A stretch of DNA of 64,000 nucleotides from Pohlia nutans (taxonomy: Eukaryota > Streptophyta > Bryopsida > Bryales > Mniaceae): the NCBI GenBank assembly GCA_022496805.1, contig CM040101.1, positions 1,428,501 to 1,492,500 on the forward strand, given 5' to 3'. The notes under the pieces are model-generated. The model was given only the letters and a program-made list of their open reading frames with translations, searched no databases and was not told where the DNA came from. Made by a program: the position numbers and the translations under genes. Below are positions 57,335 to 64,000 of the stretch, in pieces (positions within the stretch are counted from its first letter, which is position 1; each line of letters begins with the position of its first letter).

Positions 57335-58984
57335 TGTTTAAACCAACCGTTCAAGTCATTTGAAAGTTAGTGATGAATGTGTTGTTTGCGTTGGTAGTGA
57401 TATATGTCGTGATTTCATGATTAGTGATGTCTTGTTTGTTTAGGTCGTGGTGTTGCATTTCATTTTGTTTTGCAAAAATTGTATGCACATGAGTGGTTGA
57501 AGCATCAGTGATGACATTAGTGATTGAAACAAACTCATCCAAGTTCTAGTGTATGATTTCACAACAGGAGTTAAATTTTGCAAGTTTGGTACAATGTGGT
57601 AATTGATAATTTGTACAGTTTCTGTATATGGAATCCCCAGTTTTTATCTGTTGACTGTTCAGTTGCATGTCGATCATAGACTTGGAGTTTTGTACTGCTG
57701 AGTAATTTTAGTTGCTTATGAATTGAGTCACTTTACCTTGATTAGGTGAACATCTGCATTTGAGACTGAAGGAAAGAGTGGAATTTGGTGTGCATGGACA
57801 TACCGAGCTCTAGCAGCTACGAACTAAAAGAGTTTTTGCAATCAAGGTTTTTTCAAGCTCTTGGTTTTACTCCTGTCTGTGAATGGCATTTTTGAGCTAT
57901 GATATATATTCTATGTCATTTGCACGGGTGGAAACTCCGCACGCGATCTTAGGATCATTTTTGTTTGTCAGGTCAAGACACTGTCTGTCCATCATTGAAT
58001 GATGTGATGCTGAGATCATAGAAGTGGCAAGCAGATTGTCCTTCCTTGTATCAACTTTGAAGCTCCTCAAATTACAGTGGGTGCAAAGTGAAGAATCAGG
58101 AACTCAAATGAGACCTGGTAGGAAAATGACCATCACAGAGCCTTTGATCAAATCAGCAATAATTTGACTGGACCATTCACGAGAGTCACATATTGACAAT
58201 TCACATGCACAATTGGTTCGAGTTTCTTCTTTGAGAAACTAAGTTAAGGTCTGCTTTACATGAGGGTCGAGGCCTTCAAAATCTGAAGCCCATTGACAGG
58301 TAGTATTGGCTCATGCCCAACAAAGGGAGAAAGCAGTCCAACATGACCTCAAGGAAGCCAATAACTGGGTTTCCATTTTGGTCCGACCCAATTCACTTCC
58401 TTAGGGTTGTGTCAAATTTTGTTGTCTCTGCCCCACGAGGGGAGAGACTACGGAAACGCTTCGTTTTTTGAGGAGTTATTAGGAGTTACCCGCCCGAACA
58501 GTTAAAATAAGCCGTAAAACTAAATATGGGGTAAATACTAAGACAGAGACTCCGCGACTAGCCGCTTGTTTTTAGTGCATTAAAGTATAATTTCAACCCA
58601 TTAGAATATGAATTTTAGTGAATGGCCTTGACTTCATTGTGTAAAGGCCTTGGGGGTTGATTTCGTGGATTAAACCAATCACGTACAAGGATTTATGCAT
58701 GTTAGAGCTCCAAATTGGCCTTGACTCCTCATGTAAAGCAGACCTAAGATTTCTTAAGCCTTTTGTTGAAAGTCGATCATTGTTTCTTGTCCAAGCTAGA
58801 TCTTCAGCTTGTTGCACATAAGCTTCTTTAGTTCTTGCAAAGGTTCACCCTTTTGCTCTCACTGCATGAAAAAATAAAAAAATTTAATACATGTGATTCT
58901 TGAGGCAGGATTGTTGTGGACTTCAAACTCTCCACCATCATTCTTGAACTAAAGAATTACGTGACATGTTCAATATCGCAAGCT
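57335..58984. other. Intergenic region without a supported gene
   Basis: A segment at about 58,447-58,530 (GACTACGGAAACGCTTCG, then GAACAGTTAAAATAAGCCGTAAAA) resembles 8,526-8,587 in the 18-kb unit, so it is a diverged dispersed repeat. Otherwise nothing recognisable. Confidence 0.45.
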
Positions 58985-59123
58985 AATAGCAGTTCCGGCA
59001 CTCTTGGGAATTGACGTCACTTTTTAGCTTGCCACGTCGACACTTTCAGATGTCAAAACCAATATGAAAATCACACGCACTATATTCCTAAATTTTGAAT
59101 TAATTTGTGCCGGAACTGCTATT
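58985..59123. mobile_element. 139-bp foldback/MITE
   Basis: Perfect 17-bp inverted termini, AATAGCAGTTCCGGCAC at 58,985-59,001 and its complement at 59,107-59,123. No target duplication is apparent and there is no coding content. Confidence 0.7.
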
Positions 59124-59241
59124 CACCTATAGTATTCTAGAATCCGCTATAGCAATTCTTGAGCAACGATTCTTATACGTAAGGGCTAAAGAACCTTATG
59201 CGAACCTACCTTTTAATTTTATAAAAAAATTATACGTTCAT

Positions 59242-59528
59242 TATATAAATTACCACAAATGTAATAATACATTTCACTTTCACACTCCTTTTCCATCACC
59301 TTCAGTTCTCTGCTGCCATTGCTGTTGCGACTACCGAAAGTACGAACTTCTTCCCTTTATTCTATTCTCACTGCACCATTATTGATTAGTATTCTCTCAC
59401 TCCCTCGCTGATCCAACATCGTCGCCGCAGTCCATCACTGTGCCTCCATTCACTCCAGGTACGTGCGTTGTTTTCTCATATCTGGCTTCCATTGCTTTCC
59501 TTTCTCTCATCGGATCGTCTCCTGAGGT
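59242..59528 (+). promoter_or_regulatory. Candidate host-gene promoter, leader and first intron start
   Basis: TATATAAAT at 59,242-59,250 is followed by a C/T-rich leader (about 59,270-59,458) and a good donor, CCAG|GTACGTG, at 59,459. The piggyBac end lies only about 70 bp further on. This reads as a plant promoter plus 5' UTR exon whose intron was invaded. The rest of that gene is not in the window. Confidence 0.4.
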
Positions 59529-59532
59529 TTAA

Positions 59533-62500
59533 CCCCTAAAGGCCCGACTGTATGGCCGTGGGCTTCACTCCTCTGTACTCCCATGACCGTGCTGAAATAG
59601 TCAAGAGGATAGATCTCGCTGGGGAAAGATAATTTTGAAGCAAGACTTTTTGCAGCACATGCAGTAGTTGGCAAAGAATCTCATGTAAGCGAAAATTTGA
59701 GAAACAAGAATGAGTATGTCGTGCATATTCGGCGTTGACCACAAGTGTTAAAGTTTGACCGTGCGGGCAGCTTCTGCAAATTGCTAAATGGCGGATCAGT
59801 GACAACGATGACACCACCGTGTGAGCAACAGCTGTGTACATGATCAAGAGAAGCAGCAAATGCACTTCATGCCACTTCAAAAATAGCCAGCAATACATAG
59901 AAACCGGGCTTGCATTGACAGCATCCAAAATTACAGAAGCACGCCCTGTCTTGCTATATGCCCAAAAACTGCAATAACGGCCGGATCATCAAGCTGTAAA
60001 TTACACATATTGTCGTAGAGCTTACTATCCTTGTACACGAGGAGGGGAAAAAAACAAAAAATCCGATCTTGCAGATTTCGGAGGAAGCCAAATACCGCAG
60101 TGAGGCACATCCGGTGCTGCAGCTCGTTGTGAGCAGTGCCCGGCCGATCTTTCACCCCGCCTGCCCAGCCATGTCCGCGGCCTGCCCGGCCATGTCCCCG
60201 TCCTGCCCAAGTCTGCCACTATATCTTGCTATGTACACTTAGGGTAGCCGTATGTTCATTGAAAACTCCGATCCAGTGGGACCACAATGTCCATGTCATC
60301 CACTTTTCCTCTTGTATACTAGAAGGGCTCATGGGCCCAGCAATAGCTCCCATGGCACCTGATGAAAACAAAGGTATACATTGGACATTAGGAATTTCAA
60401 CATAATTTTCTGCTCAAATTTATTTACTGTAAGAGGCTACAAAGTTTTAGTATGGATTCTCTCTGATTATACGTACAAAGTATAAATGACAAAATTATTA
60501 GAGTGAATGGAGGAAGAAATTTCACGAAAAAGAAAAGAAACCAATAGGACACCTCATCTCGGAATGATCAAATTCCCATCGCTTAGAAGACAACCCTCAC
60601 GGATCTTCCTCATCCCTGGATGCGTGTCTCGGTAGCAGCTGCCCATGCAAATAAACAAGCCACCACAACCTGGACAATATGTGGACGACCGGCCCGTACA
60701 AACCACACAACTACTTCGGGTCGGGGCACGGACTAGCCAATGATCTCCCGCACTCTGAGATGCGAAAATAGAGTAGCTGCAAGTAGCAGATTTCCATGTA
60801 GCACAAAGCTCTTTCGCAAGTGCCAAGTGGAACTGCATATGCGTCAGAGGCTCTTTTCCCAACCAATAGGAAATTTCAGAATGTACAATCCAAGCATTCA
60901 CCACCGCAGTATCCAACAAGAAATAGAATACCCGGTGCCACCATTTGTGACTCCTGGTTAGTGTCGTATACACTCCTCTGAGCTGATCAGCCACATCAAC
61001 ACCACGCATGTACTATTGGTATTTTGTATGCATCGGTGATGTTGGCACTTTCACTCGCTCACCACCTCGACGCCGCCAAACATAGACCGGTTGCCCCGAT
61101 GACGCCAACGGTCTAGAGTGCGTAGAAAGTAGGAGCACTGGCTTCCTATCAAGCCACACAACACAACAAATTTTTCTATTATAGTGCATGCGCCAATTTA
61201 TGAAACCCCGTTGATTTATCTAAATGCCCTTATCACAAAGTACTTTAGGCAGCCCTTTGCGATCACGTCGGACTGTGCCCATTGCAAAAATGCCACATCT
61301 CAGCAAATCCAAAAATAAAGGTATGGATGTGAAGAAGTTATCCATACAGACTACATGTCCTCTATTGTGTAAATCTGCTAGAAGTGACTTTACTACATTT
61401 TTTGCTTGTAGAGGATCACCTTTTGTTCCTTTTGACGCTTTCCCCTCTATGGATATAGTAGCTCCTGTATAAACATCGAATGACCAGACGTACTTCCTAG
61501 TACTATCAGTGACGGTCCACACCTTTATACCCCATTTCTCTGGTTTTTTGGGCATATATTGTCGCATGGAACAATATTTGCCTTTGTATCGTACCATGGA
61601 CTCATCTATTGTAACGTGTTTCCCCAAATTCCAAATTGCCTTACAATTATCACGCACCTCATTAGCAAACCAACGGACTTTGCACAACTTATCATAGTCC
61701 GCGGCAGCTCTATCTTCAACTGTGGGGTTTATGTTCGTGAGTCTCAAGCATGAACTAATTGCCATGAATCTATCTCGTGACATCAACTGTGATATTATTG
61801 AACATCGTAGCAACGGTTCGTTTTTAACCCAATAGAGGCGCATGTTTGGAAGAGTTTTTATGCCCATAAACAAAATTATGGCCAAAAACACTTTGAACTC
61901 CTCCACATCCAAATCTTTCCACTTAGGACCACCGTACGTATTTCCCTTATCATCTATTTCTTCGTGTGCTCGTTCGTTTGTTTCATGAACAATTCGTTTT
62001 ATGCTTTTTACAAACCAAAACTTATGAAATAGACTCAACGGCGATGGAACGGCTCAATGAGTACCATCTGATACACCCGGTCTAGGCCCACTAAAGTTTG
62101 ATGTATCGTGTTCGTAAACGGTATACTCCTGATTCCAGTGAGAATCTAAGAATCTGTCCGTCCAAGGTGATTGGACACTACCCCGTGCACGTCGGGATCG
62201 TGATCCACGGCTCTGGGCTCTCATGCCCGGAACCCTGCCACGTGGCAGCACTCTCGACGTACTGGGGCCCGAGTTATACGTAGTATTGGAATCTTGGCTG
62301 CTGGGGCCTGGGTTCGAACTCGTACTGGGACCCTGGGCAGCAGTAGCAATGGGGCCCGGGTTCGAACTTGTACTGGGGCCCGGGTTCAAACTGTTACTCC
62401 GGCCATTGTTCGAAGTAGCAGTGGGACCGTGGTCCCCGTCAGCATGCGGGAGATTTCGTGGAAGCCTGCAGTCGCCAGTCCATGCACAGACTCCGGGCTC

Positions 62501-62925
62501 AGCGACGTGCATAGGCGGAACTGTCGCCGCCGAGCTCTCTAACAGCCGATCACGACGTTGGCTGCCTGAGGTGCCTCTCAGCGGTCTTCCCGCTCGGCGT
62601 CCTCCTTGGATAGCTAAACATCCACGTACTGCACTATGAATGGAGAAGGCACTTGGGATCTCGTCATAGAGGCCTACATCTCCTTGACCCAATTCTTCAT
62701 CCTCAAAGTCGTTCGTCTGTAGAGCAGTATAGTTCTCTTCCACATGAGGCATTTGAAATTCTTCAAGGCCATTATCACGGTCGGATCCAAAAGTTGCACT
62801 CTCTTGCATCTCAGAGCAAGTTACTTCATCAGCACTTGATGCATGCATGAGAGGATCTGGAGGATCGGGTTGCGATGTTACTACAGTCTCTTCCTCTTCT
62901 GTGGGTACACAAGATTGCACTCTTT
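59533..62925 (-). mobile_element. piggyBac element, one end visible
   Basis: TTAA at 59,529-59,532 followed by CCCCTAAAGGCCCGAC forms the end downstream of the transposase. The opposite end is not found because an LTR retrotransposon interrupts the transposase 5' region at about 62,926 and runs past the window. About 1 kb (59,533-60,553) between this end and the transposase stop has only unconvincing frames and a short GCCTGCCC.GCCATGTCC minisatellite (60,155-60,215). Confidence 0.8.
60554..62925 (-). pseudogene. piggyBac transposase with three in-frame stops, 5'-truncated
   Basis: A single reading frame covers the whole region, with no frameshift but three nonsense codons: TGA at 62,054-62,056, TAG at 61,220-61,222 and TAG at 61,013-61,015. 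The N-terminal 290 residues are disordered with GPSTSSNPGP repeats. The core has the DDD triad: Asp in VTIDESMVRYKGK (61,604-61,606), Asp in VCMDNFF (61,340-61,342) and Asp in MRGVDVADQL (60,995-60,997). The Cys-rich domain (CVVC...CPGCGG...C) lies near the C-terminus. Each stop could come from one C-to-T change (CGA or CAG). The first residues before about 62,925 are lost to the retrotransposon insertion, so the true start is outside the window. Dead as a full-length enzyme unless stops are bypassed. Confidence 0.92.
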
Positions 62926-62944
62926 TGTTAGGGACATAGTCTTT

Positions 62945-63181
62945 AGAACCTTCTAGAGACAAGTTTCTAGAACTTTCTAGAAACAAGTCTCTAAAACATT
63001 CTAGAATGAAATCTCTAGAACATTATAGAATGAAGTCTCTAGAACATTCTAGAATGAAGTCTCTAGAACATTCTTGAAACAAGTTTCTAGAACCTTCTAG
63101 AAGTCTCCAATGGTAGTTGATAGAACTTCTTCTAGAAGCATCCGAGTTGGCAAAAGTTCTAGAAGCTTCCTAGTTCTAGAA
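62945..63181 (+). promoter_or_regulatory. Array of perfect heat-shock elements
   Basis: The heat-shock factor consensus is alternating nGAAn/nTTCn. Four-block perfect runs (TTCnnGAAnnTTCnnGAA) occur at 62,965-62,982 and 63,085-63,102. Three-block perfect runs occur at 63,042-63,054, 63,066-63,078 and 63,157-63,169. Several more have one mismatch (62,946, 62,999, 63,018, 63,130). The array stops 3 bp before the TATA box. Confidence 0.85.
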
Positions 63182-63183
63182 AG

Positions 63184-63224
63184 TATATATAGGAGTCGAG
63201 GCTGAAGAGTTCTTCAGTCTCGAC
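63184..63224 (+). promoter_or_regulatory. TATA box and start-site hairpin of the LTR
   Basis: TATATATA at 63,184-63,191 is followed at 63,195-63,224 by an inverted repeat, GTCGAGGCTGAAGA paired with TCTTCAGTCTCGAC, with one internal mismatch and a 2-nt loop. Its position fits the 5' end of the retroelement RNA. Confidence 0.75.
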
Positions 63225-63377
63225 AACGCACTTCTTGGAGTTCTAGCTCACCTCTCTTGGTGTTGATCGTGTACCCATTTTGTTAATCCGAGTTTCTTGT
63301 CAGTTCTTGCTTTCTAGTTCTTGATCTCTTGTTGGTCATTCTTGTATCCCTGACAGTTTGTCGAGACTACATTCTCA

Positions 63378-63655
63378 CCGATATCAGAGCTAGTCCCCTC
63401 TTGTTAGAGAGCGGATTACCCCTCTTCTTGAAGGTGTGCTAGTGTTTCAGAGGTTGAGGATTACCCTCCTCTAAATTGATATCTCTTCCACCTCAATATT
63501 GGAGCCTTATTCTTCTTGGAAAGAGTGGATTACCCCTGTTCTCGGAGTCTTAAGGCATTTTAGAGGTTGCGGAGTACCCTCCTCTGAACCAATATTGTTC
63601 TCTTGTCAAATCTTTGTTCTCCTTTCGTAGGACAGTCGGAGATCAAGACTTTAAT
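63378..63655 (+). other. Retrotransposon leader with an internal duplication
   Basis: Begins with the tRNA-iMet-like CCGATATCAGAGC. Bases 63,400-63,480 and 63,520-63,600 share GGATTACCCCT..TTC followed by AGAGGTTG.GGA.TACCCTCCTCT, an imperfect direct repeat with about 120-bp spacing. Confidence 0.6.
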
Positions 63656-64000
63656 ATGGCTGAAAGTTTGGATTCCAAACTGGACGCCATTATGAATGCT
63701 CTTGCTTCGTTGTCACATAGGACTGCAGAGATCAAAGGAGTCATGGCAGGGCTTCACAGCGATGGAGCATCTGTGATAGCGCCTTCTAGAGTATATCAGC
63801 CCCAAAGTTCTGCACCAGAAGAAGCAACTCTACCTTCGATTCGACAAGACCCAGTAGTACTACAACAAAAAGAGCCTCGAGTTAGTCTTCCTGACAAGTT
63901 CGATGGAACACGTTCCAAGTTTCGAGGTTTTGTCAACCAAATCAGGTTAATAACAGTTTTGCAGCCCGAACGTTATCCGACGGAGGAGGCGCGTGTTGGG
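63656..64000 (+). CDS. Retrotransposon gag, 5' part (runs off the window)
   Basis: Opens with ATG at 63,656 (MAESLDSKLDAIMNALASLS) and stays open for 115 codons to the window end. The N-terminus is a short amphipathic coiled coil. Residues 78-115 include LPDKFDGTRSKFRGFVNQ and QPERYPTEEARVG, the start of the conserved gag/capsid region of Ty3/gypsy elements. The wording is close to the Tcn1-type chromovirus gag known from fungi and early-diverging land plants; that placement is from memory. It lies 278 bp after the primer-binding site, as expected for gag. Pol is outside the window. Confidence 0.8.
   Translation, partial: MAESLDSKLDAIMNALASLSHRTAEIKGVMAGLHSDGASVIAPSRVYQPQSSAPEEATLPSIRQDPVVLQQKEPRVSLPDKFDGTRSKFRGFVNQIRLITVLQPERYPTEEARVG

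Larger units (their letters stand above)
62926..63376 (+). repeat. 5' LTR of a heat-element-rich retrotransposon
   Basis: Starts TGTTAGGGACATAG at 62,926, inside the piggyBac reading frame, and ends near CATTCTCA at 63,376-63,377, followed by CCGATATCAGAGCTAG. That resembles the TATCAGAGC core of a tRNA-iMet primer-binding site. The U3 part is mostly heat-shock elements, then a TATA box and a hairpin. The termini are inferred from one LTR only. A TCTTT duplication (62,921-62,925) would be expected beyond the 3' LTR, outside the window. Confidence 0.65.

Noticed and set aside
62341..62395. tRNA B-box-like GGTTCGAAC motifs
   Set aside because: They are units of a coding minisatellite (GPSTSSNPGP) in the transposase; no cloverleaf can be drawn.

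Overview
The window is nuclear DNA of a land plant: AT-rich, with spliced genes, plant protein families (PGG-type membrane protein, pheophytinase-like hydrolase, DUF688-like protein) and dense plant-style transposons. No bacterial, organellar or viral gene set is present. The lineage cannot be fixed from sequence alone. A piggyBac transposase and a gag of the type I associate with Tcn1-like chromoviruses make a non-seed plant (moss, liverwort, fern ally) a reasonable guess, not a conclusion.

Layout. Bases 1-18,020 and 18,021-32,932 are tandem copies of one unit with an 18,020-bp period; by eye they are almost identical up to about base 14,788. Each copy holds an intact four-exon gene for a four-helix PGG-domain membrane protein (11,248-12,740 and 29,268-30,760), a 3' fragment of a pheophytinase-like alpha/beta hydrolase, a 3 x 361-bp tandem repeat upstream of the PGG gene, and a set of MITEs. 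An older, clearly diverged third copy lies at 48,184-54,866. It is separated from copy B by 15,251 bp of foreign DNA (32,933-48,183) that landed inside a small TTAA-flanked MITE. Comparing the three copies gives empty sites for four transposable elements and places an unequal crossover before base 14,788.

The 15-kb insertion is a mosaic. It contains a 4,462-bp element with perfect 25-bp terminal inverted repeats and ACTA target duplications, which carries a DUF688-like gene fragment inside about 26 copies of a GGTTAGGCATATGCCTAACC-type palindrome. It also contains a truncated minus-strand Ty3/gypsy element (LTR, integrase, and an extra 979-codon ORF after the integrase).

The right-hand 9 kb holds an intronless, unrecognised coiled-coil protein gene (55,316-57,334) and a piggyBac element (from 59,533). 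The piggyBac transposase frame is open apart from three nonsense codons and keeps all three catalytic aspartates. Its 5' end is cut by an LTR retrotransposon whose LTR carries a dense array of heat-shock elements directly upstream of a TATA box and a perfect-arm hairpin. The gag of that retrotransposon runs off the window.

The most notable signals are the heat-shock-element LTR, the palindrome-array element with a captured gene, the piggyBac/TTAA-MITE family with a directly visible empty site, and a 370-bp island that is nearly unchanged between otherwise diverged copies.
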